From contig NZ_CP107931.1 of the NCBI RefSeq assembly GCF_036023875.1, positions 1,178,001-1,242,000 on the forward strand: a DNA stretch of 64,000 nt, given 5' to 3'. The translations under genes were made by a program, and so were the position numbers. Each line of letters starts with the position of its first letter. The first letter of the stretch is position 1. Origin of the DNA: Mycobacterium sp. NBC_00419. GTDB taxonomy: Bacteria > Actinomycetota > Actinomycetes > Mycobacteriales > Mycobacteriaceae. A model generated the notes under the pieces. That model searched no databases. It was not told the origin of the DNA and worked only from the letters and a program-made list of their open reading frames with translations. Positions 19,056-27,965 of this stretch are shown piece after piece.

Positions 19056-19614
19056 GCCCGGGGCGACCCTGCACAAGACCTCCCTGCTGGAGATCGCACT
19101 CTCGTTCAACCACATCGCACTGGCCTCCTTCGGCGGCGGGCTCTCAGCGTGGTCACGCGAGGTGGTCGTGGTGCAGAAGCAGTGGATGACCGAAGAAGAG
19201 TTCCTCTCCGCCATGACGATGTGCCGGATCGTGCCGGGCGCCAACCAGGTGAACCTCGCGGTCTTCGTCGGCACCAAACTCAAGGGCATCGCCGGCGCCG
19301 GTGCCGCCCTGATCGGACTGTGCCTGGTCCCCGTCGCCATCATCCTCACGCTCGGTTTCGTCTACTTCACGTTCAAAGAGGTGCCCGCGGTCAAGGGCGC
19401 CCTGCACGGGGCCTCGGCCGCCGCGGTCGCGCTGACCTTGGCGATGGTGATCAAGACCGGCCAGAAATGCCTGACGGGCGTGATGCCGGTGGCGCTGTTC
19501 CTGGCCGCCTTCGTCCTCAACGGCGTGCTGCGCTGGCCACTGCTGGAGACGTTGGCCATCCTGGCCCCGCTGAGCCTGATCTGGGCCTGGCCCCGCAAGA
19601 AGACGCCGGCGTGA
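19048..19614 (+). CDS. Chromate transporter family protein, N-half
   Basis: 188 residues, about five hydrophobic spans, PF02417-type. LSFNHIALASFGGGLSAW and the partner loop QKQWMTEEEFLSAMTMCRIVPG are the CHR-domain motif. This is the short-chain type in which two half-size genes together make the usual 400-residue carrier. It overlaps both neighbours (8 and 4 bases). Family members export chromate or related oxyanions; for uncharacterised short forms the true substrate may be sulfate or another anion. Confidence 0.87.
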   Translation: MSEPGATLHKTSLLEIALSFNHIALASFGGGLSAWSREVVVVQKQWMTEEEFLSAMTMCRIVPGANQVNLAVFVGTKLKGIAGAGAALIGLCLVPVAIILTLGFVYFTFKEVPAVKGALHGASAAAVALTLAMVIKTGQKCLTGVMPVALFLAAFVLNGVLRWPLLETLAILAPLSLIWAWPRKKTPA

Positions 19615-20156
19615 AGACCTATCTGGCCCTGATGGGCATGTTCGGGTCGCTGTCGCTGCTGTCGATCGGCGGCGGCAACACCGTGTTGCCCGAGATGCAC
19701 CTGCGCGCGGTCAGCGGCTATCACTGGTTGACTAACTCACAGTTCGCCGACATCTTCTCGATCTCGCAGGCCGCGCCCGGGCCGAGCATCCTGATCGTGG
19801 CGCTGGTGGGGTATGCCGCCGGGCTGGGCGTCGCCGGCGTGGCGGGCGGGATCGCCGGCGGCATACTGGCCACCATCGCGATGGTCGTCCCCGCGGCCAC
19901 CCTGATGTACCTGATCACGGTGTCCTGGCAGAAGGCCCAGAAGTCGAAGCTGCGCTACGCGGTCGAGAAGGGATTCGCCCCGCTGACCGTCGGTCTGATC
20001 CTGGCCACGTCGCTGGTGATGAGCAAGGCGGCCGACCACGACTGGCGGGCGTACCTGATCACCGGGGTGGCCACGCTGATCTTCGTGCGCACCAACACCA
20101 ACCCGCTGATCATCGTCGGAGCCGCCGCGCTGCTGGGCTACATCGGCTTCGTCTGA
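19611..20156 (+). CDS. Chromate transporter family protein, C-half
   Basis: 181 residues, GTG start overlapping the previous stop (GTGA). Second half of the split carrier, with the related motif FGSLSLLSIGGGNTVLPEM and FADIFSISQAAPGPSILIV, followed by four to five hydrophobic spans. The two halves are expected to sit in opposite membrane orientation and function together. Nothing regulatory for chromate (ChrB) is nearby. Confidence 0.87.
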   Translation: MKTYLALMGMFGSLSLLSIGGGNTVLPEMHLRAVSGYHWLTNSQFADIFSISQAAPGPSILIVALVGYAAGLGVAGVAGGIAGGILATIAMVVPAATLMYLITVSWQKAQKSKLRYAVEKGFAPLTVGLILATSLVMSKAADHDWRAYLITGVATLIFVRTNTNPLIIVGAAALLGYIGFV

Positions 20157-20226
20157 GGCTAAGTCGGCTAAGTTTGGCCGCAGCCGCGACGAGGCGGCGC
20201 CGAGGCGGGCAGGAAAACCACCAGCG

Positions 20227-22599
20227 ATGCGAGTTGACGGACGCGATATCACCGTGTCGGGTGAGCTGCTGCAACCGCTCACCCGCCGGACCAACGACAT
20301 CATGCGCCTGGCACTGGCCGGACTGTTCCTGGCCATCGTCATCACCAGTTCCCTGATCACCCGCAACGACTGGGTCGGCCTGGAGAAGTCGGTATCGGGC
20401 ATCGTCGGCGTGCTCACCCCCACCCAGTCCAACCTGGTCTACCTGGCTTACGGCGTCGCGATTCTGGCGCTGCCGTTCATGATCCTGGTGGGCCTGATCG
20501 CCGCCAGGCAGTGGAAGCTGCTCGGTGCATACGGGGCCGCCGGATTCATCGCCGTGCTGGCCCTGTCCATCACCGGCAACGGCATCGCGGCCCCGCGTTG
20601 GCACTTCGATCTCTCGGAACGGTTGTCGACCACGCTGTCGCAGTTCCTCGACGACCCGCGCTGGATCGCCATGCTGGCCGCAGTACTGACCGTGTCGGGA
20701 CCGTGGCTGCCCGCCCGCTGGCGCCGGTGGTGGTGGACGCTGCTGCTGGCCTTCGTGCCGATCCACCTCGTCGTCAGTGCGATCATCCCGGCCCGGTCCC
20801 TGCTGGGCCTGGCGGTGGGCTGGTTCGTCGGCGCCTTCGTGGTGTGGGTCGTCGGCACCCCGGCTCTCGAGGTGCCCCTCGACGGCGCGGTCCGGACCCT
20901 GTCCAAGCGGGGCTTTCTGGTCAACGCGCTGACCGTCGTCCGGCCGGCCGGCCACGGCCCGCTGGAACTGTCGGCGCACACCGACGCCGGCGCCGAAGCA
21001 GTCATCGAGATGTACGGTCCCAACCAGCGCGGCGCGGGGGCACTGCGGCAGTTCTGGCGCTGGCTGATCCTGCGCGACGCGGAGACCGCACCGGTGCAAA
21101 CGTCGATGCGCCGGGCCGTCGAGCACCGGGCCCTGATGACGATCGCCGTCTGCGACCTCGGCGTGGCCAACACCACGACGATGGCCGTCGCCGCCCTCGA
21201 CCGGGGCTGGACGCTGTATGCGCACACCCCGCCGCGGGGAACCCCCGTCGCCGATGCACCCGAAGAAGGCCTGGTGACCACCGTCTGGGGCTCGCTGGGA
21301 GTCCTTGCCCGCCATCAGATCTCGCACGGCGACCTACGGTTCAGCGAGATCACCGTCGATGCGGGCAAGGCGCTGTTCGGCGGTTTCGGCGCCTCCGAGT
21401 ACGGCGCATCGGACGAACAGCTGCAGTCCGACATCGCCCAGCTGCTGGTGACGACGACCGACCGGTTCGGCGCCGAGGCTTCGGTGCGAGCAGCCGTCGA
21501 CGCGCTGGGCAAGGACACCGTGCTCAACGCCTCGCGCCGGCTGACCAAGTCGGCGGTGCCGGCCCGGTTGCGCAAGACGGTCTCCGACCCCAAGGCCGTG
21601 ATGGCCGCCGCCCGCGACGAAGTGAAGCGCCAGACCGGGGCCAACGAGATCAAGACCGAGACGATCACCCGGTTCACCCGCAAACAGGTCATCCAGCTCG
21701 TGCTGCTGGTGGCGCTCGTCTATGTCGCGTACCCGTTCATCAGCACCGTGCCGACCTTCATCAGCGAGCTGCGCAACGCAAACTGGTGGTGGGCGCTGCT
21801 GGGCCTGGCCGTCTCGGCGTCCACCTACATCGGCGCGGCGGCGGCACTGTGGGCGTGCGCGTCGGGAGTGGTGAGTTTCCGCAACCTGGTCATCATGCAG
21901 TTCGCCAACACCTTCGCCGCGACCACCACCCCGGCCGGTGTCGGCGGGCTGGCGCTGAGTACCCGGTTCCTGCAGAAGGCCGGGCTGGGCGCCATGCGGG
22001 CCACCGCCGCAGTGGCGTTGCAGCAGGCCGTGCAGGTGATCACCCACGTGACCCTGCTGATCTTCTTCAGCGTCGCCGCCGGAGCGACGGCCGACCTGGC
22101 GCATTTCGTGCCGAGCAGCACGCTGCTGTATCTGATCGGCGGCATCGCCCTCGGGGTGCTCGGGACGTTCCTGTTCGTACCCAAGGCCCGGCGCTGGCTC
22201 GACACGGCGATCCGGCCGCAGCTGCAGGAGGTCAGCAGCGAGCTGCTCGATCTGATGCGTGAGCCCAAGCGCCTTGCGGTGATTGTCCTCGGCTGTGCCA
22301 CAACGACTCTCGGCATGGCACTTGTGCTGTGGGCCAGCATCGAGGCATTCGGCGGGAACACCAACTTCGTGACGGTCACGATCGTCACGATGGTCGGCGG
22401 CACACTGGCATCGGCAGCGCCCACCCCGGGCGGTGTCGGCGCGGTGGAGGCCGCACTGATCGGTGGCCTGGCCGCTTTCGGCGTGCCCGCGGCCATCGGC
22501 GTGCCGTCGGTGCTGCTCTACCGGGTGTTGACGTGCTGGCTGCCGGTGTTCGCGGGCTGGCCGATCATGCGATGGTTGAGCGCCAGGGAGATGATCTAG
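20227..22599 (+). CDS. Large membrane protein: PAP2-like region, kinase-like domain, flippase domain
   Basis: 790 residues. Residues 1-215 hold about six membrane spans in a PAP2-like layout but without its catalytic histidines. Residues 225-470 are soluble and look like a degenerate kinase/aminoglycoside-phosphotransferase fold: GWTLYAHTPPRG in the hinge position, then HGDLRFSEITVD (367-378) as catalytic loop. The Asn usual after the loop Asp and the later metal-binding Asp are absent (GGFGAS at 385). Residues 490-785 are a lysylphosphatidylglycerol-synthase-type transmembrane domain with NTFAATTTPAGVGGLALS and ASAAPTPGGVGAVEAALIGG. A lipid-linked flippase role is inferred for the C-terminal part. 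Confidence 0.8.
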   Translation: MRVDGRDITVSGELLQPLTRRTNDIMRLALAGLFLAIVITSSLITRNDWVGLEKSVSGIVGVLTPTQSNLVYLAYGVAILALPFMILVGLIAARQWKLLGAYGAAGFIAVLALSITGNGIAAPRWHFDLSERLSTTLSQFLDDPRWIAMLAAVLTVSGPWLPARWRRWWWTLLLAFVPIHLVVSAIIPARSLLGLAVGWFVGAFVVWVVGTPALEVPLDGAVRTLSKRGFLVNALTVVRPAGHGPLELSAHTDAGAEAVIEMYGPNQRGAGALRQFWRWLILRDAETAPVQTSMRRAVEHRALMTIAVCDLGVANTTTMAVAALDRGWTLYAHTPPRGTPVADAPEEGLVTTVWGSLGVLARHQISHGDLRFSEITVDAGKALFGGFGASEYGASDEQLQSDIAQLLVTTTDRFGAEASVRAAVDALGKDTVLNASRRLTKSAVPARLRKTVSDPKAVMAAARDEVKRQTGANEIKTETITRFTRKQVIQLVLLVALVYVAYPFISTVPTFISELRNANWWWALLGLAVSASTYIGAAAALWACASGVVSFRNLVIMQFANTFAATTTPAGVGGLALSTRFLQKAGLGAMRATAAVALQQAVQVITHVTLLIFFSVAAGATADLAHFVPSSTLLYLIGGIALGVLGTFLFVPKARRWLDTAIRPQLQEVSSELLDLMREPKRLAVIVLGCATTTLGMALVLWASIEAFGGNTNFVTVTIVTMVGGTLASAAPTPGGVGAVEAALIGGLAAFGVPAAIGVPSVLLYRVLTCWLPVFAGWPIMRWLSAREMI

Positions 22600-22756
22600 C
22601 CTCTCGCCGCGGGCCGTCGTCACACGGCGACACATGTCGGTCACGGCCGGACACAGTGGCCGAAATAATCGCGCGGATTTGATTGCTGGCCAGACGATTT
22701 GCGGCGCGGCATGGTGACCGAGCCATCCAACTCGCGTTCTGCCAGAGGGCGATCGC

Positions 22757-22771
22757 GACATCCGGGATGTC
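22757..22771. promoter_or_regulatory. Perfect 15-bp palindrome upstream of ABC operon
   Basis: GACATCCGGGATGTC, arms of 7 around G22764, 31 bases upstream of the chosen ATG of the solute-binding lipoprotein. A second site with arms CGACA/TGTCG lies at 22628-22639. Either could bind the regulator of the operon. Confidence 0.45.
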
Positions 22772-22802
22772 AACGACCACCAAGCCGAAAGAGCGCCCCG
22801 CG

Positions 22803-24467
22803 ATGCCCTTCTCCGGAACCGCCCGTCGAGGAACGACCCTCCTTGTCCCGTTCGCTGTCACGATGCTGCTCGCCGGCTGCGGTGGATCGACGAATAGCTC
22901 GTCATCGGATGCCGCCGGACCACCGGTCCAGGGTGGCTCGATCGTCTACGGCGCCGACCGTGAGCCGGCCTGCCTGGATCCGCACAACAACGGCGATATG
23001 CCGCAAACCTATGTGGCCCGTCAGTTCCTCGACTCGCTGGTCTCCGAGCGCCCCGACGGTTCTGTCGTGCCGTGGCTGGCCGACTCCTGGACGGTGTCGC
23101 CGGACGGCCTGGTGTACACCTTCAAGCTCAAGCAAGGCGTCAAGTTCCACGACGGTGAACCGTTCGACGCCGCGGCCGTCAAAACAAACTTCGAGCACAT
23201 GCTCGACCCCAAGACGCAGTCGCTGACCGATGCCGGCTACCTGCGCCCCTACTACAAGGCCTCGCGGGCGGTCGACCCCTCGACGTTCGAACTCACGCTG
23301 TCGCAGCCGTATTCGGCTCTGCTTCCGGTGATCTCACAAGCGTTCTTCGGAATCCAGTCGCCGAAGGCGTTGGCGCGTGGGCTCTCCGAGAACTGCCAGG
23401 CGCCCGTCGGCACCGGCCCGTTCATCGTCAAGCAGTGGATCCACGGCCAGAGTGTCGAGTTGGACAAGAACCCGAACTACAACTCGGCGCCGGCCAATGC
23501 CAAGCATCAGGGTCCCGCCTACCTCGACCACATCAGCTGGAAGTTCCTCGAAGACGGCTCCGTTCGGTTCGGCGCCGTCCAGGGCCAGGGGGCCGATCTG
23601 ATCTTCAACCCGCCACCGCAGCAGAACGCCGCGCTCAAGGCCGACCCGAACCTGGTATTGCAGGAGTTCAGCCACACCGGTTTGCCGAACGGCTTCGCGC
23701 TCAACACAACTCGGGCACCCTTCACCGATGTCGCGGTGCGGCAGGCGTTCATCCACGGTTCCAACGCCGAAGCCGCCGTCAAGAGCGCGTACCTGGGTGT
23801 GTTCGATTGGGAACCCGGTCCGCTGTCGTCGACCACGCCCTACTTCGACAAGAACTTGCGCGACTACTACGTCCATGATCCCGACAAGGCCAACCAGCTC
23901 CTCGACGCGGCCGGCTGGACACAGCGCGACGGCGACGGCTTCCGCACCAAGGACGGCAAGCAGCTGGCTGCCACCCTGGTGTACTCATCGGACCCCGGTG
24001 ACAGCCCGCCCACAGACGTCACGCTGTACCAGGACATTCAGGCTGCCGAGAAGGAGATCGGGTTCAACCTCATCCTCAAACCGATCCCCCAGGACCAGTA
24101 CTTCGCCGCCTTCACCAACAAGGACGCCTACGATGCGCTCGGCGGCGCTTACTGGAACAGCCCGACGCCGCTGGTGTTGTCCATCGTCTACTCGACGGAC
24201 TCGCTGAATCTCGCACCTGGCAACAACATGTCGTGGGTGTCGAACCCCGCCATCGACGCGCCGTTGCACGAGATCGCCTCGACCACCGATCCGGCCAAGC
24301 TGACCGAGCTCTACAACGGCGTGGAGAAGCTGGTCGCCGAGAACGCCTACCACCTCGGTCTCTACCCGCAAACCACGCGACTGGTTGCCAAGAAGCACCT
24401 CAAGGATGTGTGGATCGAGCCGTCTGAGGGTGAGCCGGTGCTGTCGGACGCCTGGCTGGCGCGGTGA
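22803..24467 (+). CDS. ABC transporter substrate-binding lipoprotein (peptide/nickel family)
   Basis: 554 residues, family 5 extracellular solute-binding protein. Lipobox LLAGC with the lipidated Cys at residue 26, after a twin-basic start (ARRGT). Family motifs: LAREPACLDPHN-like opening, LADSWTVSPDGLVYTFKLKQ and VKFHDGEPFDAAAV, then GTGPFIVKQW. It captures a small organic solute outside the membrane for the two permeases that follow. The ATG at 22803 is preferred to one 12 codons upstream because AAAGAG precedes it and the signal peptide then has normal length. First gene of an eight-step coupled operon (ATGA/GTGA overlaps follow). Confidence 0.9.
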   Translation: MPFSGTARRGTTLLVPFAVTMLLAGCGGSTNSSSSDAAGPPVQGGSIVYGADREPACLDPHNNGDMPQTYVARQFLDSLVSERPDGSVVPWLADSWTVSPDGLVYTFKLKQGVKFHDGEPFDAAAVKTNFEHMLDPKTQSLTDAGYLRPYYKASRAVDPSTFELTLSQPYSALLPVISQAFFGIQSPKALARGLSENCQAPVGTGPFIVKQWIHGQSVELDKNPNYNSAPANAKHQGPAYLDHISWKFLEDGSVRFGAVQGQGADLIFNPPPQQNAALKADPNLVLQEFSHTGLPNGFALNTTRAPFTDVAVRQAFIHGSNAEAAVKSAYLGVFDWEPGPLSSTTPYFDKNLRDYYVHDPDKANQLLDAAGWTQRDGDGFRTKDGKQLAATLVYSSDPGDSPPTDVTLYQDIQAAEKEIGFNLILKPIPQDQYFAAFTNKDAYDALGGAYWNSPTPLVLSIVYSTDSLNLAPGNNMSWVSNPAIDAPLHEIASTTDPAKLTELYNGVEKLVAENAYHLGLYPQTTRLVAKKHLKDVWIEPSEGEPVLSDAWLAR

Positions 24468-25429
24468 CCCGACCGGTTGTCCTGACTCGGCGCACTCCCA
24501 TTCGAGTGCGCCGAGTCCTGGGTAGCCTGCTCGGCGTCATCGCGGTGCTGTGGGCGGCCGCGACGCTCACCTTCGGCGCCGAGCATCTGATCCCGACCGA
24601 CCCGGCGCAGACGATTCTCAGCGGTGCCGGATCCAAGCCGACGCCGGAACAACTCGCCGCGGTCCGGGCGCAGTACGGTTTCAACCGCCCGCTGATCGTG
24701 CAGTACGCCGACTACCTCGGGGCACTGGTACGCGGGAACCTCGGCACGTCCTACATCCTCAAGCAGCCGGTCGCGACCATCATCGGCCAGCAGATCGGCT
24801 CGACGCTCACTCTGACCACCACGGCACTGGTGGCGGCCTGGATCATCGCGGTGGCCGTGACATTGCTGACCGCCCATCGCCACCGCGTCCTCAACGCGGT
24901 CGGTTCGGGGGTGGAGATCGTGCTGGCGGCCCTGCCGCAGTACTGGCTGGGCATCGTGCTGCTGGTGGTGTTCGCCTTTCACCTGCACTGGCTGCCGGTG
25001 GTCGGCGACGGGAGCGCGGCCAGTCTGATACTGCCCGCTGCGACCCTGGCGTTGCCGCTGGCCGGATTCCTCGGGCAGGTCACCCGCGACGAGTTCTCCT
25101 CAGCGCTGGAGCAGCCCTTCGCCACGTCGGCGCGGGCCCGAGGTATGAGCGAGTTCGGCGTGCGCTGGCGGCACGCGTTGCGCCACGCCGTCCTCCCCGG
25201 CTTGACGCTGTCCGGCTGGGCGCTGGGCTCACTGTTCTCCACCGCGGTCATCGTCGAATCGATCTTCGTGCGGCCCGGCCTAGGCAGAATCCTCGTCGAC
25301 GCGGCCAAGTCGCACGACATGCCGGTGGTAGTCGGAGTGACGCTGTTCGTCGCGGCGGTGTACCTGATCGCCAACCTGCTGGTGCGTCTCGCGTTCGTCC
25401 GCGTCGATCCCCGGCTGCGGAGCGCGTGA
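24464..25429 (+). CDS. ABC transporter permease (DppB type)
   Basis: 321 residues with six predicted spans, GTG start overlapping the previous stop. The DppB N-terminal signature is present (GVIAVLWAAATLTFGAEHLIPTDP region and YGFNRPLIVQYADYLGALVRGNLG, cited as two separate segments). The EAA loop ATSARARGMSEFGVRWRHAL contacts the ATPase. Forms the channel with the next gene product. Confidence 0.9.
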   Translation: MTRPVVLTRRTPIRVRRVLGSLLGVIAVLWAAATLTFGAEHLIPTDPAQTILSGAGSKPTPEQLAAVRAQYGFNRPLIVQYADYLGALVRGNLGTSYILKQPVATIIGQQIGSTLTLTTTALVAAWIIAVAVTLLTAHRHRVLNAVGSGVEIVLAALPQYWLGIVLLVVFAFHLHWLPVVGDGSAASLILPAATLALPLAGFLGQVTRDEFSSALEQPFATSARARGMSEFGVRWRHALRHAVLPGLTLSGWALGSLFSTAVIVESIFVRPGLGRILVDAAKSHDMPVVVGVTLFVAAVYLIANLLVRLAFVRVDPRLRSA

Positions 25430-26298
25430 CGATGGTGGTCGACGTTGCCGGTGCCGTCGCGGCCGGCTCGAGCCGTCCGATACCGGGTCGCCGCGCCTTC
25501 CGACCGGCGGTCTATCTGGCCGCGCTGTATGTCATCGCGATCCTGGCCTGGGGGATCATCCCGTCAGCCTTCGCCGACGGATCGCCGTACGACACGAATA
25601 TCGATGCAGCCCTTCAAGGTCCATCGGCACAGTACTGGTTCGGCACCGACGCGTCGGGACGCGACATCTTCACCCGGGTGGTGTACGGCGCACGCAGTTC
25701 ACTGTTGATCGGCGCCGGTGCCACCGCGCTGGCCCTGGTCGCTGCGGTCCTGTTCGGGTTCGCCGCAGGCCTGGGCGGCCGGTTCACCGACGGCGCGATC
25801 AGCAGGTTCCTCGAGGTGGTTCTGGCACTTCCCGGTCTGCTGCTGGCCCTGTTGTTCATCGCGATGTTCGGCCCCGGTGTGGCCACCGAGATCGTGGCGG
25901 TGGCCATCGGATCGGCGGCAGGCTATGCGTGGATGATCCGTGGGCAGGTGATCGCGGTGAAGGACTCCGGGTATGTCAGCGCGGCAACAGCTCTCGGGCA
26001 TTCCCGCAGGAAGATCATCACCGGGCACATCTTCCCCAATGCCATGCGGCCGCTGGTCGTGCTGGCCACAATGGGCATCGGCCAGTCCATCGTCTGGGCG
26101 TCCTCGCTGAGTTTCCTGGGCCTCGGCGTAGCCCCTCCGGCCCCAGAGTGGGGCGCCATGCTCGACGCCGGCCGCGACTTCGTCTCGACGGCGTGGTGGC
26201 TGGAGCTGTTCCCCGGGCTGGCGATCATCGGCTGCACGCTGTCGGTGACGGTGCTGGGCCGCTACCTGCAGCAGCGACTCGAAGGCAGGCTCACATGA
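25426..26298 (+). CDS. ABC transporter permease (DppC type)
   Basis: 290 residues from GTG 25426 (GTGA overlap); an ATG two codons later is equally possible. The DppC family signature GTDASGRDIFTRVVYGARSS follows the first span, and the EAA loop reads SAATALGHSRRKIITGHIFP. About six spans. It pairs with the DppB-type protein. Confidence 0.9.
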   Translation: MTMVVDVAGAVAAGSSRPIPGRRAFRPAVYLAALYVIAILAWGIIPSAFADGSPYDTNIDAALQGPSAQYWFGTDASGRDIFTRVVYGARSSLLIGAGATALALVAAVLFGFAAGLGGRFTDGAISRFLEVVLALPGLLLALLFIAMFGPGVATEIVAVAIGSAAGYAWMIRGQVIAVKDSGYVSAATALGHSRRKIITGHIFPNAMRPLVVLATMGIGQSIVWASSLSFLGLGVAPPAPEWGAMLDAGRDFVSTAWWLELFPGLAIIGCTLSVTVLGRYLQQRLEGRLT

Positions 26299-27965
26299 CC
26301 GCCGCGGCAGGTACCACTGCACTGGTCCACGTCGAAAACCTCTCCGTCGCATTCGAATCGGGCCGATCCCGCCGCGAGGCGGTACGCGGTGTCTCGCTGC
26401 GTGTCGCCCCGGGCGAGTGCCTGGCGATCGTCGGTGAATCCGGATCGGGCAAGAGTGTCACCGCTCGCGCATTGCTGGGCCTGACCGGCGCTTCCTCCCG
26501 GGTGTCGGCGGACCGTCTCGAACTGCGCGGCCGCTCGGTACTCGACAACCGCGACCGGGACTGGCGCCGGCTTCGCGGCAGCGACGTGGGTTTCGTGCTG
26601 CAGGACGCTCTGGTTTCACTCGACCCGCTGCGCACCGTGGGGGCCGAGGTCGCCGAAACATTACGGCTGCACCGGTTCGGCAACCGACGGCGCCGCCGCG
26701 AACGGGTGCTGGAGTTGCTCACTTCGGTGGGTGTACCGGAGCCGGAGCTGCGTGCCCGCCAACTGCCGCACGAATTGTCCGGCGGCCAGCGGCAACGCGC
26801 CCTGATCGCCTCGGCGATCGCACTCGATCCGCCGCTGCTGATCGCCGACGAACCCACGACCGCACTGGATGTCACCATCCAGGCCCAGATTCTCGACTTG
26901 CTGGGGGCGATGAAGCAGCGCGGCACGGGATTGATCCTGATCAGTCACGACTTGTCGGTGGTCAGCCGCCTGGCCGACCGGGTCGCGGTGATGCGGGAGG
27001 GCCTGCTGGTGGAACAGGGCACCGTCGCCGACGTGCTGCACTCGCCCAGCCATCCCTACACCCGGGAACTGATCGGCGCGGTACCGACCGCGCACCGCAA
27101 GGGCTCCCGGCTCTCGCCGCTGCCGGCCCGTCGGATCCACTCCGGGCAGCGCGACGAGCCGCCCGCCGACGGCGTGCTGCTGAGCGCCGACGGTCTGGTC
27201 AAACGTTTCCGCGGCCCCGACGGAGTGGAACGGACTGCGGTCGAGGATGTTTCGTTCGAGGTGCGGGTCGGCGAGACGGTGGGCATCGTCGGCGAATCCG
27301 GGTCGGGCAAGACCACCACAGCACGGTTGGCGCTGGCCCTTCTGGAGCCCGACGCCGGAGTGGTGCGGCTGGCCGGCGCCGACTGGAGCGGCATTCCCGA
27401 ATCCAGACGGCGCCCGCTGCGGCGCCGGATATCGGTGGTGTATCAGGATCCGCTGGGATCCTTCGACCCTCGGTGGACGGTACGCCGCATCGTCGAGGAC
27501 GCGCTGCCGGCCGAGGCGTATCCGAGCGCCGGGGCACGGCGTGACCGTGCCGCGGAACTCCTGGCTGATGTCGGCCTTGGCGCCGAGCACCTCGACAGAC
27601 GGCCGCTGCTGCTGTCCGGCGGGCAGCGCCAGCGGGTGGCGATCGCGCGCGCGTTAGCCCCGGAGCCCTGGCTGATCGTCTGCGACGAGCCGGTATCGGC
27701 GTTGGATGTGACCATCCAGGCGCAGGTTCTCGACCTGCTGGCCGATCTCCAGCAGCAGCTCGGCCTGAGCTTTCTGTTCATCTCCCATGACCTGGGCGTG
27801 ATCCACCATGTCGCCGACCGCGTGCTGGTGATGAGCAACGGTCGGGTCGTCGAATCAGGTTCTGCGGCAGAGCTTTTCGAATCACCGCGTGACCCTTACA
27901 CCCGTCAACTGCTCGCCAGCCTCCCCGCCGCCGAGCACCAACCCGCAAGCGGAGGCCTGCTGTGA
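26295..27965 (+). CDS. ABC transporter ATPase, two nucleotide-binding domains fused (DppD-DppF)
   Basis: 556 residues. First domain: Walker A GESGSGKS at 47-54, signature LSGGQRQRALIASAIA, Walker B LLIADEPTTALD. Second domain: Walker A GESGSGKTT, signature LSGGQRQRVAIARAL, Walker B LIVCDEPVSALD. Each half ends with the oligopeptide-transporter C-terminal extension that contacts the permease (SHPYTRELIGAVP; DPYTRQLLASLP). One polypeptide thus supplies both ATP sites for the DppBC pair. ATGA overlap on the left, GTGA on the right. Confidence 0.92.
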   Translation: MTAAAGTTALVHVENLSVAFESGRSRREAVRGVSLRVAPGECLAIVGESGSGKSVTARALLGLTGASSRVSADRLELRGRSVLDNRDRDWRRLRGSDVGFVLQDALVSLDPLRTVGAEVAETLRLHRFGNRRRRRERVLELLTSVGVPEPELRARQLPHELSGGQRQRALIASAIALDPPLLIADEPTTALDVTIQAQILDLLGAMKQRGTGLILISHDLSVVSRLADRVAVMREGLLVEQGTVADVLHSPSHPYTRELIGAVPTAHRKGSRLSPLPARRIHSGQRDEPPADGVLLSADGLVKRFRGPDGVERTAVEDVSFEVRVGETVGIVGESGSGKTTTARLALALLEPDAGVVRLAGADWSGIPESRRRPLRRRISVVYQDPLGSFDPRWTVRRIVEDALPAEAYPSAGARRDRAAELLADVGLGAEHLDRRPLLLSGGQRQRVAIARALAPEPWLIVCDEPVSALDVTIQAQVLDLLADLQQQLGLSFLFISHDLGVIHHVADRVLVMSNGRVVESGSAAELFESPRDPYTRQLLASLPAAEHQPASGGLL

